Origin: an uncultured Lachnospiraceae bacterium
Lineage (GTDB): Bacteria; Bacillota; Clostridia; Lachnospirales; Lachnospiraceae
Length of the DNA stretch: 64,000 nucleotides
Assembly (NCBI GenBank): GCA_910585465.1
Contig: CAJUEW010000002.1
Location: forward strand, 248,001-312,000
Direction of reading: 5' to 3'
Below the pieces are notes generated by a model that did not search any database, was not told where the DNA came from, and was given only the letters and a program-made list of their open reading frames with translations. Positions 51,945 to 60,985 of the stretch are shown here, piece by piece (position 1 is the stretch's first letter; the number at the start of each line of letters is the position of its first letter). The position numbers were made by a program, and so were the translations under genes.

Positions 51945-53357
51945 TTAAATAAATACAAAACCGATAATCAAATACAGCACAATGGACAGTCCTCCACAGC
52001 AAAGGGCATAGGGAAGCTGAGTCTGTACATGATCAATATGATCAGCTGCCGCCCCGGTTGACGACAGTACGGTGGTGTCTGAAAGGGGAGAGCAGTGATC
52101 GCCGAATACGCCTCCTCCCGCTACGGCCGCAAAACAGGCATATACCAACGTAGATAACGTGTCTCCGGTAAACGCAAACGCCAGCGGCAGTGCAATCGGC
52201 ATACAGATTGCAAAGGTTCCCCAGGAAGAGCCGGTGGCAAATGCCATAATCGCGGATATAATGAAAATAATCGCAGGAAGAAGAGCAGGCGTCAGGAAAT
52301 CTTCACTTAAGGATACAATATAGTTGGCGGTTCCCATAGATTTGCTGAGAGCATTGATGGAGTATGCCAGCGCCAGAAGAGTAACAGCGGGAACCGCTCC
52401 TTTGATGCCGTCCGTCAGCGTATCCATAATCTCCCGGAAGGGAATTCCCTGAGCCAGCATACTGATCGTCATAAAAATAATAACAAACAAAAATGCTTCC
52501 ATGGTCTTGGCGGAACCCAGGGTTATGTAAGTTCCCAGTGCAATTGTAATGATCATCAGTACCGGAAGCAGGAAATTTAAGAAGATACGCGGCCGGATTC
52601 CTTCATGCGCCTTCATCTCTGTCAGTTCCTTACCAATCAGCGGAACCGCACCGTCACGAAGTACCTTGCCTTCCTCCAGCGCACGTTTTTCTGCCTTTGC
52701 CATAGGACCAAAATCTTTTATGATTCCGGAGCCAACCAGTCCCACCATGAGAACTGCCAGAATCGCATAGAAATTAAACGGAACTGCCCGCAGGAAGAGA
52801 GCGGAGCCATCCTCCTCAGTAACGATACAGCCAATGCCCACCGCCAGCCCGCTTAAATATGCCGCCCATCCGGTAATCGGTACCAGCACGCTGACCGGAG
52901 CAGAGGTGGAGTCTGCAATATAGGCAAGCTTTTCCCGGGAAATCCTTGCCTTATCAGTAATGCTTCTCATGGTAGTACCTACAAACAAAGGGCTGAAGGA
53001 ATCGCTGAAGTATACGAAGATCCCCAGCACCCATGCCATAAGCTGCGCCCCCCGGCGGCTCAGATTCTTATCGTGAATCATCTGCGAAAAGCTTTGAATT
53101 GCTCCTGTCTTCTGGAAATATGCCACAATAATAGCAATAAAAGTATTCAGCAGCATAACCCAGGAAAAGCTGGTCGTCCCAAGGCTGTTTTTTAGGAGCA
53201 TCGGGAACCCAAGCAGGCCTTCTCCCGCCAGCAGGGTTCCGGTAATACATGCCACTACCAGAGATACAATCGTATTTCTCGTAACGAACGAAAGCACGAT
53301 AGCGATGATAGCCGGGATGACAGAAATAAAGCCCATGTTAATAATTTCTGCTTCCAT
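51945..53357 (-). CDS. NhaC-family transporter, likely amino-acid linked
   Basis: 470 residues with about 11 helices and the same NhaC motifs as the lysine transporter at 37599: YFSDSFSPLFVGTTMRSITDKARISREKLAYIADSTSAPVSVLVPITGW, ATGSSWGTFAICMPIALPL and GDHCSPLSDTTVLSSTGAAADHIDHVQTQLPYA. The label Na+/H+ antiporter is the family default; members also carry lysine, methionine or tyrosine. It lies 82 nt after ald on the same strand, so it is probably co-transcribed and may carry the amino acid that Ald makes or uses. RBS GGAGGAC. Confidence 0.88.
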   Translation of the reverse strand: MEAEIINMGFISVIPAIIAIVLSFVTRNTIVSLVVACITGTLLAGEGLLGFPMLLKNSLGTTSFSWVMLLNTFIAIIVAYFQKTGAIQSFSQMIHDKNLSRRGAQLMAWVLGIFVYFSDSFSPLFVGTTMRSITDKARISREKLAYIADSTSAPVSVLVPITGWAAYLSGLAVGIGCIVTEEDGSALFLRAVPFNFYAILAVLMVGLVGSGIIKDFGPMAKAEKRALEEGKVLRDGAVPLIGKELTEMKAHEGIRPRIFLNFLLPVLMIITIALGTYITLGSAKTMEAFLFVIIFMTISMLAQGIPFREIMDTLTDGIKGAVPAVTLLALAYSINALSKSMGTANYIVSLSEDFLTPALLPAIIFIISAIMAFATGSSWGTFAICMPIALPLAFAFTGDTLSTLVYACFAAVAGGGVFGDHCSPLSDTTVLSSTGAAADHIDHVQTQLPYALCCGGLSIVLYLIIGFVFI

Positions 53358-53439
53358 TTATGAAAGTCCTCCTTTGTTAAAATATATTGCATTCAGAGGG
53401 CTCCGGTATTTTCGGATTTCTCTGTAACTGCACCTGTCT

Positions 53440-54606
53440 TTAAAGCCGGATGTAGTTATCTGAACGGGTCACGGTAGCAGGCGGGGCCGGATCCAGCTCT
53501 CTGTTTGCAATGCCAAGAATCTCTTCCGGACGAATCCACGGACGATTCTGCAGAGCACTGGTTTCCTCATGAGTCAGATAGCCTTTATAGGCGGTCATGC
53601 TCCTCCTCAGAAAACCGTCGCGCACACAGGCCTCTGCTACCCCGTTTTTTGCAAGACTGCGGAAGTGGGGCAGTACGGATGCAGCATAGGCAATGGAAGT
53701 GGAGTTTGCAATGGCTCCCGGGATATTGCCTACGCAGAAATGGACAATGCCTTCTTCCACATAACGGGGATTCTCATGTGTCGTTTCATGAAAGGATTCG
53801 ATGGCTCCCTGTTCGTCATTGCTGATATCAACGATAACAGAGCCTTTCTCCATCAGCTTCAGCATAGAACGGTCAATCAGATAATCCGTACAGCCCTTGG
53901 GCCATTTTACACAGTTTAATACCAAATCTGTCTCCGGAAGCAGCTTTTTGATATTTTCCTTAGTGGAAATCATCGTGTTCACCTGCTCATGGTACTGTCT
54001 GCTGATGGAACGCAGCGTTCCGATATGAATATCCAGAACCGTACACCATGCGCCCAGGGCATGAAGGACGGAGAGAGCGGCCTGTCCGACGATGCCTCCC
54101 CCGAGAATCAGCACCTTCATACCAGGCGCTCCGCCTAAACCGCTTACAAATTTTCCCTTGCCCCCGTGAATAGTCAGCATGGACTCCAGTCCGAACAGTG
54201 CGCCCTGCTTTCCGGCTGCTTCGCAGTTGGGGGAACCATACCGGTGAGAGTCCTCTGCTGTAAATGCAATTACCTTCCGATCCAGCAATGCCTGCACCTC
54301 TTCCGGATGGGCGGCAGGATGAATACAGGTAAAGACAATCTGTCCTTCTCTCAGCAGAGAAAATTCAACCGGCTCAAACTCCTTTACCTTTGCCACCAAA
54401 TCACAGGAGGCGTAAATTTCCTCCGCGGAATCCACCATAACTGCGCCGGCGGCCTCGTAGGCAGCATCTTCAAAGCCGGCTTTTTCACCGGTCCTTTTCT
54501 GTACTTTCACTATACATCCGTCAGCGGCCAGCGTTGCCACCTCGCTGGGCGTCGCAATCACACGATTCTCCCCTTTTTTAATATCCTTTAAAATTCCGAT
54601 ATTCAT
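53440..54606 (-). CDS. ald: Alanine dehydrogenase
   Basis: 388 residues. The N-terminal substrate domain has NRVIATPSEVATLAADGC, VAKVKEF with Lys73, CIHPAAHPE with His96; the Rossmann domain starts GGGIVGQAALSVLHALGA (GGGIVG, 169-174). SNTSIAYAASVLP and NPxIPGAxAxTST-like GNIPGAIANSTSIAYA complete the family pattern. It interconverts L-alanine and pyruvate with NAD+, and could also act on a related amino acid (lysine/ornithine-type paralogues share this fold). It is divergent from the ZorA-like gene across a 262-nt gap that holds a 20-bp palindrome. Confidence 0.85.
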   Translation of the reverse strand: MNIGILKDIKKGENRVIATPSEVATLAADGCIVKVQKRTGEKAGFEDAAYEAAGAVMVDSAEEIYASCDLVAKVKEFEPVEFSLLREGQIVFTCIHPAAHPEEVQALLDRKVIAFTAEDSHRYGSPNCEAAGKQGALFGLESMLTIHGGKGKFVSGLGGAPGMKVLILGGGIVGQAALSVLHALGAWCTVLDIHIGTLRSISRQYHEQVNTMISTKENIKKLLPETDLVLNCVKWPKGCTDYLIDRSMLKLMEKGSVIVDISNDEQGAIESFHETTHENPRYVEEGIVHFCVGNIPGAIANSTSIAYAASVLPHFRSLAKNGVAEACVRDGFLRRSMTAYKGYLTHEETSALQNRPWIRPEEILGIANRELDPAPPATVTRSDNYIRL

Positions 54607-54740
54607 TTATCATTTGCCTCCTAAAGATGATATTTTAACAATATGTAAAAGGTTTCTAATTCTGCACTGCTTTAATATCATGCAGTTATAAATTATATCG
54701 AAATCAGGAGTATTATGCAAGGCAAATTCTTAAGAAAGTT

Positions 54741-54760
54741 TAAAATTGTATACAATTTTA
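54741..54760. promoter_or_regulatory. Perfect 20-bp palindrome, operator candidate
   Basis: TAAAATTGTATACAATTTTA is exactly self-complementary. It sits in the 262-nt gap between ald (minus) and the MotA-like gene (plus), 135 nt before ald and 109 nt before the MotA-like start. The form TTGTATACAA suits a GntR/FadR-type repressor. The rest of the gap is AT-rich, with no strong gene or riboswitch. Confidence 0.6.
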
Positions 54761-54868
54761 ATAAAAAACGGTCCGAAATTTAAAATTTCATAAAGATTCT
54801 TTCATGCGCATTGTTAGTTCAATGGAAATATGTTAAAGTAAATGCATGATGCACAAAGGAGGTCTATC

Positions 54869-55999
54869 ATGAAAAATAAACTATATTACATTCTTGCTGT
54901 ACTTTACGTCCTGATGTTTGGATTTATCCTTTACATTAACGGTGTATTTACCGGGGAAACGGTTTCTATGAGTAATCTGTGGATCAATATAGGATTCCTG
55001 CTGATTATCGGAGTTCTGTTCCTTATATCCTTTTCCGGCTTTTCCCGGCTGAACCGAGTTACCGATGCCCTGACATTTGCCGGGCAGGAAATGAAGAGTA
55101 AGCATGAACTCAGCCGTAAAAATCTGTGGACGGAATATGCCGATAAGCGGGATATTTTCCCCAGTCCGATTCTGAACGAACAGTTTGGTAAATATCAGAA
55201 CTGGATTGCCGCCCACACCACCTCAAAGGGAATTATTAAAAATACCTGCCCGGTGGAAGACTACATAAATGAAGACCTGCTGAATCAGGCAGGACGTACC
55301 TACTTTAATTCCGCTGTTTCCGGCACTCTGACAGGACTTGGCATTCTCGGTACCTTTCTGGGACTGACTCTGGGCCTCAGCTCCTTTTCCGGCAACGATA
55401 TTTTTACAATATCGGATAATATCGGGCCTCTGCTGGATGGCATGAAGGTTGCATTCCACACCTCCGTTTACGGTATTTTCTTTTCTCTGGTATTTACCTT
55501 TGTATACCGGAGCATTATGGCGGATGCCTATGAAAAGCTTTCGGATTTTCAGGCTGCTTTCTATGAGTATGCAGCGCCGTCCGTGGATATCATGGACGAG
55601 AATATAAATGCAATGCTGATCTATCAGGCAAATATGGTAACTCTCCTGAAATCCATATCCGAAATCATGAAGGGAAATGCCAGAGAGCAGACCAGGGGAG
55701 TGGAACAGATTGTACAGCAGTTTATGGATCGGATGGCAGATGCCATGAGCGCTGATTTTGAAAGTCTTGGAAGGGCTCTGAAACAGGCATGTGAATCCCA
55801 GAGCGTCTACACCCAGAACTTCCAGCATCTGGAAGAAAGCACCCGTCTGCTTCTGAACGCAAGCCGGACAATGAACGACACAGTGAACCTTACACTGGAA
55901 AAGCAGCGTGAGATAGAAGAGAAGCTTTCTAAAACATGCGACGATCTGAGCAATGAACTTTATACCTTTCATCAAATGAGGAATATGTATGAAAAATAG
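54869..55999 (+). CDS. MotA/TolQ/ExbB-type proton channel subunit, ZorA-like
   Basis: 376 residues from ATG 54869 (AAAGGAGG). TM1 (about 5-24) and TM2 (38-57) are followed by a cytoplasmic loop, then the channel pair at about 150-172 (GTLTGLGILGTFLGLTLGL) and 196-214. The ~160-residue C-terminal tail is helical and coiled-coil rich, like ZorA. MotA/TolQ-family subunits make the stator that turns proton flow into work. It overlaps the OmpA-type gene by 11 nt. No flagellar, Tol or TonB genes and no Zorya ZorC/D/E are within the window, so the partner load is unknown. Confidence 0.9.
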   Translation: MKNKLYYILAVLYVLMFGFILYINGVFTGETVSMSNLWINIGFLLIIGVLFLISFSGFSRLNRVTDALTFAGQEMKSKHELSRKNLWTEYADKRDIFPSPILNEQFGKYQNWIAAHTTSKGIIKNTCPVEDYINEDLLNQAGRTYFNSAVSGTLTGLGILGTFLGLTLGLSSFSGNDIFTISDNIGPLLDGMKVAFHTSVYGIFFSLVFTFVYRSIMADAYEKLSDFQAAFYEYAAPSVDIMDENINAMLIYQANMVTLLKSISEIMKGNAREQTRGVEQIVQQFMDRMADAMSADFESLGRALKQACESQSVYTQNFQHLEESTRLLLNASRTMNDTVNLTLEKQREIEEKLSKTCDDLSNELYTFHQMRNMYEK

Positions 56000-56900
56000 A
56001 CAAAAAGACAAATCTGTGTTTGCAGAGCCAAGTTATTGGCAGTCCTATTCAGATATGATGGCAGCTCTTCTCTTAATCTTTATTCTGATTATAGCGATTA
56101 CGCTGGCTATCTATAAACAAAAGCGGACAGATCTGGAGGTCGCCCAGGTGCAGTTGAATCTGACACAGACAGAGCTGGAAGAGTCAAAGGCGGATCTGGA
56201 AAATTCCAAAGCAGAGCTGGAGGCTTCAGAGGCAGAGCTTAGAAATTCTTTAAAGGAGCTGGAGGAGGCTTACGCAAAGGCAACCATGACGCAGGAGGAG
56301 CTGGACGCCGCACATCTGGAAATCGATGAAGCGCGGGCAGAGCTGAATGCCACGAAAAGCGAGCTTCAGGATATTATCGGTATCCGGACAGATATCATAA
56401 AAGAGCTGCAAACCCGTTTCAGCAATTCTACCATGAAGGTAGACGCACAGACCGGTTCTATTACCTTCTCCTCTGACGTATTGTTCCGCTACAACAGCGC
56501 AACGCTTACAGAAGAGAGCAAGAATACGCTGAAAGAAATTATTCCTATGTATCTGGGAGTTCTTCTTCAGGATAATTTTCAGCCATATATTGCTGAAATT
56601 ATTATTGAGGGCCATACAGATACGGACGGAGATTATCAGAGTAATATGACGCTTTCTTATAACCGGGCCAACTCTGTTGCAAAATTCTGTATGGATGAAA
56701 CAAACGGACTGACCGAAGGACAGATTGGGCAGCTTCAGAAGCTGATGACAGTCAATGGACGTTCCTTCAGCAATCCCATTTATCAGGAAAATTCTACAGA
56801 GGTAGATATGGCCTCCTCCAGACGTGTGGAGATTAAATTCCGGCTGAAGGAGGATGAGATGATTGAAAAGGTGACAGAAGTGTTAAATCGGGAACAATGA
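55989..56900 (+). CDS. OmpA/MotB-type peptidoglycan-binding partner, ZorB-like
   Basis: 303 residues. Single N-terminal helix SYSDMMAALLLIFILIIAITLAI with Asp22, equivalent to the proton-binding Asp of MotB/TolR/ZorB. A long coiled coil (about 44-130, LEESKADLENSKAELEASE repeats) leads to an OmpA domain with GHTDTDGDYQSNMTLSYNRANSV (Asp211, Arg226), which binds peptidoglycan. It pairs with the preceding MotA-like gene (11-nt overlap) as an ion-driven, wall-anchored complex. It is larger in the coiled coil than typical MotB. The load it drives is unknown. Confidence 0.9.
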   Translation: MKNRQKDKSVFAEPSYWQSYSDMMAALLLIFILIIAITLAIYKQKRTDLEVAQVQLNLTQTELEESKADLENSKAELEASEAELRNSLKELEEAYAKATMTQEELDAAHLEIDEARAELNATKSELQDIIGIRTDIIKELQTRFSNSTMKVDAQTGSITFSSDVLFRYNSATLTEESKNTLKEIIPMYLGVLLQDNFQPYIAEIIIEGHTDTDGDYQSNMTLSYNRANSVAKFCMDETNGLTEGQIGQLQKLMTVNGRSFSNPIYQENSTEVDMASSRRVEIKFRLKEDEMIEKVTEVLNREQ

Positions 56901-56922
56901 TGAAATAAAGCACCTGTATTTG

Positions 56923-56948
56923 CCGCTTCCGGTTAACCCCGGAAGCGG
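56923..56948. terminator. Hairpin in the convergent gap
   Basis: CCGCTTCCGG (56923-56932) with CCGGAAGCGG (56939-56948). No U-run on either side; it overlaps the end of the ABC-ATPase gene. Confidence 0.5.
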
Positions 56949-58654
56949 TTCAGGCAGGCAAAAATTTCCTGCTTTCTCGGTCTGGCAAGCCCGCATGGAA
57001 TATAGGAGCTGCAAAATGGCTCCCAGCCCTTTTGATCCAGCAGCTCCAAAAGAATCCGGACAGCTTCGCGGACAGTATGTTTTCCGTCTGCCGTCTGCTC
57101 CAGAGTATAGCGCAGGAGATGAGCTAGCGCATTTGTCTGCTCAGAGTCGGCAAGCTGTTCCACATAGCGCAGATCGACGGTTTCCTTGTCTAAAGAGAAG
57201 GAGTCCCTTCCAAATGTCTTAACCTTCATATGCTCATGGCGGTTATCCCTTCCCTGTCTGCGGCCGCCGCCGTATCCTTTTTCCCGGTTAAAGGGCAGAA
57301 GAGTACGTTTAAAATCCGGAACATGGAATCCGGGAGCCTGAGTCCGGGGAGCGGTATGCTCTTTGCAAAGCGCTTTTACCTGTTCTGTAATGTCTACCGG
57401 ACAATAGCAGTCCATCTGCAGGATTTTATCCGCAATATAAAAGAATGCTCCGGAGCTTCCGGCTACCAATATGGTAGAAATCCCGGCCTGTTCATATAAA
57501 TCTCTTGCCCGCTCCAGAAATGGAGTAATCGGCTCCTTTTCCCGGCTAATCACCTGCTGCATAAAGTCATCCCGTACCATAAAATTTGTGGCCGAAGTAT
57601 CTTCATCAATCAAAAACAAACGGGATTCTGCCTCCATATTTTCGACCACACCGGCCGCCTGGGAGGTACTTCCGCTGGCATCCGGCGTGGAAAAGCAGGA
57701 GGTATCCTTTTTATTTGGAAGATCGTTGATAAAAAGAGAAATATTCACATTCTTTATCGAACGTCCGTCCTCGGCTCTTAATTTAACCGCCGTGTCATCT
57801 GTAATCACAAATTCCCGTCCGTCTCCCTGGATATGATTATAAACACCTGTCTGAAGAGCTTCTAAAAGAGTGGATTTTCCATGATATCCTCCGCCTACAA
57901 TCAAAGTGATTCCCCGGGGAACCGCCATTCCGCTGATGGCTCCATGATGAGGCAGAATAAAGGTTTTTTCCATAGTGGCAGGAGAGCGGAAAGGAATGCT
58001 GTGCTTCATCGGAAGATCGGAAATACCGCTTTTCCTTGGCAGAACCGCGCCGTTTGCCACAAAAGCAGCAAGCCCTTCCTCTTTTAAAAGCTTTCTTACC
58101 GCCTCCTGATCCTCGGCAAGAAAAACTGCAGCCTCCACTTTTTTACTGTCCAGCTTCCGGTAGAAAAAGCTGTTTTCCACGCATCGGGGCAGAAAATCAA
58201 ACAAAATTTTTTCCAGTTCCCCTGCATTGATTGTACGGCCAAAGGCAGGAAAACCAACATGAAACCGGGCAGTTATCTTTGTATCTGTTATCTGACAGGC
58301 ACTTCGTTCCAAAACCTCCTGACCGCATTTTGTAACAGATAAAAGACCGCTTTTCCCGGAGCCCTTTGCCTTGAAATTGTAATCCTCAAACTGGGAAGCA
58401 AAGCGTCTGGTCAGAAAATCCTGAAGGGCAATACGGGAACAGTCCTTTTTATAATAGGCTTCCGGAAAACCGGCAGCTTTATGAGCAATTTCCACATGAA
58501 GGCTGGAAGGGGATGCGAACGGATCTCCCTGCACATGGTCAATAAACAGCGCATAGCTTCCAAACTGATAGCTTCCGGCCAGGGATTTATAAGCCGGATA
58601 ACCTTTATGATCGATGGCGCGCAGGGATGCGCGCAGGTCATTGGACGATTTCAT
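56933..58654 (-). CDS. ABC-class ATPase of the PF09818 type, unknown function
   Basis: 573 residues. Walker A GGGYHGKST (254-262) and Walker B LFLIDEDTSATNF (about 345-357) with an extended VNISLFINDLPNKKDTS insert. It matches the predicted ABC-class ATPase family with an N-terminal KSSNDLRASLRAIDHKGYPAYKSLAGSYQFG domain. It lacks membrane segments and the usual LSGGQ. It is convergent with the ZorB-like gene, so not in its operon, but adjacency is suggestive. Proposed roles in this family are unproven; it may act on nucleic acids. Start at 58654 with AAGGAGAACA upstream on the minus strand. Confidence 0.87.
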   Translation of the reverse strand: MKSSNDLRASLRAIDHKGYPAYKSLAGSYQFGSYALFIDHVQGDPFASPSSLHVEIAHKAAGFPEAYYKKDCSRIALQDFLTRRFASQFEDYNFKAKGSGKSGLLSVTKCGQEVLERSACQITDTKITARFHVGFPAFGRTINAGELEKILFDFLPRCVENSFFYRKLDSKKVEAAVFLAEDQEAVRKLLKEEGLAAFVANGAVLPRKSGISDLPMKHSIPFRSPATMEKTFILPHHGAISGMAVPRGITLIVGGGYHGKSTLLEALQTGVYNHIQGDGREFVITDDTAVKLRAEDGRSIKNVNISLFINDLPNKKDTSCFSTPDASGSTSQAAGVVENMEAESRLFLIDEDTSATNFMVRDDFMQQVISREKEPITPFLERARDLYEQAGISTILVAGSSGAFFYIADKILQMDCYCPVDITEQVKALCKEHTAPRTQAPGFHVPDFKRTLLPFNREKGYGGGRRQGRDNRHEHMKVKTFGRDSFSLDKETVDLRYVEQLADSEQTNALAHLLRYTLEQTADGKHTVREAVRILLELLDQKGWEPFCSSYIPCGLARPRKQEIFACLNRFRG

Positions 58655-58736
58655 AGTTTATGTTCTCCTTGTATATAATAATTTCGTTTATGCTGTCCAT
58701 TAGTATAACAATTTTCTTTCCTTCCCGTCAATGGGC

Positions 58737-58812
58737 TTGCCAAAATGGACAGACAGTAGTACAATATAGTTAATTATAACACGTCGCAAAATGGCAGTTT
58801 TACGACGTGTTA
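58737..58812 (+). promoter_or_regulatory. xer-type gene promoter and leader hairpin
   Basis: TTGCCA (58737-58742), 17-bp spacer, TACAAT (58760-58765). Downstream, TAACACGTCG (58777-58786) pairs with CGACGTGTTA (58803-58812), plus an inner AAAA/TTTT. It may be an operator or an mRNA hairpin; the 16-nt spacer differs from the 6-bp core of a dif site. Confidence 0.65.
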
Positions 58813-58845
58813 CAGGAAAAAACAGTCTTTAAGGAGGTTTTACAT

Positions 58846-59889
58846 ATGCCAATGTCCTATCATGAACAAATGGATTTAAAAAACATTCAGAAGCTCCGGG
58901 AACTTCAGAAGGAGCTTCCGGCTTTTGCGTCGGATTTTTTCAGAGCCATGGAAATTCAAAAGGCAACCAACACGCGGCGCAATTATGCCTATGACTTAAG
59001 CACATTTTTTTACTTTTTAAAAACAGAAAATCCTTATTTTAAAGATAAAGATATCCGAACACTCCCGGTGTACATCCTGGATGCCCTTCAGCCGGTGGAT
59101 ATTGAAGAATATCTGTCCTTTCTTACTTATTATGAAAAGGACGGCCAGAGCTTCAGAAATCACGAGGAAGGCAAGGCCCGCAAGCTGGCGACCTTGAACA
59201 CTTTTTTTGGTTATTTCCACAAAAAGGAAATGATTCAGAAGAATGCCCCGTCTGTGGTGGATGTTCCAAGAGTAAAGGAAAAAAATATTATTCGTATGGA
59301 CCCAGATGAAGTTGCCCGGCTTATTGACAATATGGAATCAGGTGATAAACTGTCTGAAAGGCAGAAAATGTGGCATACAAAAACCAGGCTGCGGGATCTG
59401 GCCATTGTTGTAACCCTGCTGGGAACAGGAATCCGGGTTACGGAGCTGGTGGGACTGGATCTTCAGGATCTGGATTTTGACAACGGCAATATGCGGATTA
59501 TCCGAAAAGGCGGAAATGAAGATCTTGTATATTTTGGAGAAGAAACCGAGGAGATGCTCCAGAATTATATGGAGGATCGCCTGACCATGGAACCGGAACC
59601 GGGACATGAAAATGCATTGTTTATTTCTCAGAGAAATACAAGGATTACCGTACGTTCCGTGGAACGGCTGGTAAAAAAATATGCTTCCACAGCAACGGCC
59701 AAAAAAATTACGCCCCATAAGCTGCGCAGCACTTATGGGACTTCCTTATATCAGGAAACAGGGGATATTTATCTGGTGGCTGAGATTCTGGGACATAAAA
59801 ATGTAAATACAACCCGGAAGCATTATGCGGCAATGGCAGAGGATAACAAAAGAAAAGCAGCCAAGGTAATACGATTAAGGGAAAAATAG
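58846..59889 (+). CDS. Xer-type tyrosine recombinase
   Basis: 347 residues from ATG 58846 (AAGGAGG 9 nt upstream). Catalytic set complete: Arg197 (TGIRVTEL), Lys221 (RKGGNEDLVYF), His291 and Arg294 (PHKLRSTYGT), His317 (LGHKN), Tyr327 (RKHYAAM). The N-terminal core-binding domain is 100 residues. It is likely the XerC/D-like chromosome dimer resolvase of this clade, or a single-Xer variant; a mobile-element integrase is the alternative but no other element genes flank it. Preceded by a strong promoter and hairpin leader. Confidence 0.88.
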   Translation: MPMSYHEQMDLKNIQKLRELQKELPAFASDFFRAMEIQKATNTRRNYAYDLSTFFYFLKTENPYFKDKDIRTLPVYILDALQPVDIEEYLSFLTYYEKDGQSFRNHEEGKARKLATLNTFFGYFHKKEMIQKNAPSVVDVPRVKEKNIIRMDPDEVARLIDNMESGDKLSERQKMWHTKTRLRDLAIVVTLLGTGIRVTELVGLDLQDLDFDNGNMRIIRKGGNEDLVYFGEETEEMLQNYMEDRLTMEPEPGHENALFISQRNTRITVRSVERLVKKYASTATAKKITPHKLRSTYGTSLYQETGDIYLVAEILGHKNVNTTRKHYAAMAEDNKRKAAKVIRLREK

Positions 59890-59900
59890 ACGAATCTGAA

Positions 59901-60815
59901 TTATCGGGACTGATAAGCCCACAGATTTTTAATCTGTCCGCTCAGTTCTTCATAAGTCCATTTTTTACTGCTTCTTCCTCTGCTGTTCGGATCGTTCACG
60001 GAAAATCCCTTTTTATCATATCCGTAAATCATGATAAAATGTCCGGCCGTGGTAAAATCTCCGGGACCCATGGCACAGATAATCGGATGACCTTCATCCA
60101 GTTCCCGTTTCATTTGGTCTTCACTCAGGGAAACCTCGTTTCCTTTGATGCCGAATGCTTCTGCCCCTTTTGTCATCAATTCCCAGGAGGTTCCGGTTCC
60201 TTCCACATAGTATCCCTGTATCTCTGAATACTGTGCCGTCTCAAAAGGGGTAACAGATAAATCCTTCGTCAGCGCATATGCGACCATAGCAAGGCATGTA
60301 GGACCGCAGCCTGAAATACCAATGCTGCTCTTATCACCATAGGAAGCATAACCCCATCTTTTATCCCATTGTAAAAATAATGGGTAGCTTGCAGATGTAT
60401 CCTTTTTAGTCAGTACAGCGTCCAGCTTTTCATGCTTTGGATAGCCCTTCACATAATCTAACATTTCCGGATTATTGGCAAGGGCCGCCAGATAAACCTC
60501 CGGGTATTCGTCATAATCTTTCAGAATCTGTTTAAATCCTCTATCCTTTTTAGCCAGCTCCTCTATCCTCTCTTTTACTTCCGTTTCCGTTCGGATAACG
60601 GGCGGCTCTATCTCATAGGATCGGGAACCAGGAAGCACTCCTGCCCATCTCAGGCAGGATATAAGAAGTCCGGCTGCCACGCAAAATACTGCCGTAAATA
60701 TGGTCAGATAACAGGCGTTTCGGATTTTCCTCCTAAGTCTTCTTCTTTTCTTTCGCAGAATACGCTCTTTTCTCGCAATTCGTTCCCGTTGTCTGGCACG
60801 TTCCTCTCTTGTCAT
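59901..60815 (-). CDS. C39-type membrane-anchored cysteine peptidase
   Basis: 304 residues. Very basic N-terminus (MTREERARQRERIARKERIL) then a single membrane helix at about 36-58. The catalytic domain has DKSSIGISGCGPTCLAMVAYAL (catalytic Cys170), GDFTTAGHFIMIYGYD (His) and SVNDPNSRG (Asn/Asp). It matches C39_2 (papain-like) domains. Its topology would place the domain outside the membrane. Substrate unknown. It is convergent with the Xer gene (11-nt gap) and divergent from lexA. Confidence 0.87.
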   Translation of the reverse strand: MTREERARQRERIARKERILRKKRRRLRRKIRNACYLTIFTAVFCVAAGLLISCLRWAGVLPGSRSYEIEPPVIRTETEVKERIEELAKKDRGFKQILKDYDEYPEVYLAALANNPEMLDYVKGYPKHEKLDAVLTKKDTSASYPLFLQWDKRWGYASYGDKSSIGISGCGPTCLAMVAYALTKDLSVTPFETAQYSEIQGYYVEGTGTSWELMTKGAEAFGIKGNEVSLSEDQMKRELDEGHPIICAMGPGDFTTAGHFIMIYGYDKKGFSVNDPNSRGRSSKKWTYEELSGQIKNLWAYQSR

Positions 60816-60985
60816 AACTAAAATCCTCTCATCTGTACTTACCAGAAATCAATGCCTGGATAGCTCTGCGCCCTTTACATTCCGTATAACATCAGCGCCT
60901 AATTTATAGTAACATATCTGACAGCATTTTCATCTAAAGTTAATCCTAAAATTTCTTAAGATTTGCTGAATTACAGAAACTTAAA

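Noticed and set aside
54715..54783. 22-codon frame starting MQGKFLRKFK with AGGAG upstream
   Set aside because: Too short to trust, overlaps the palindrome and has no recognisable product.
54869..58654. Full Zorya defence operon
   Set aside because: Only ZorA/ZorB-like genes are seen. No ZorC, ZorD or ZorE, and the adjacent ATPase is of another family and convergent.
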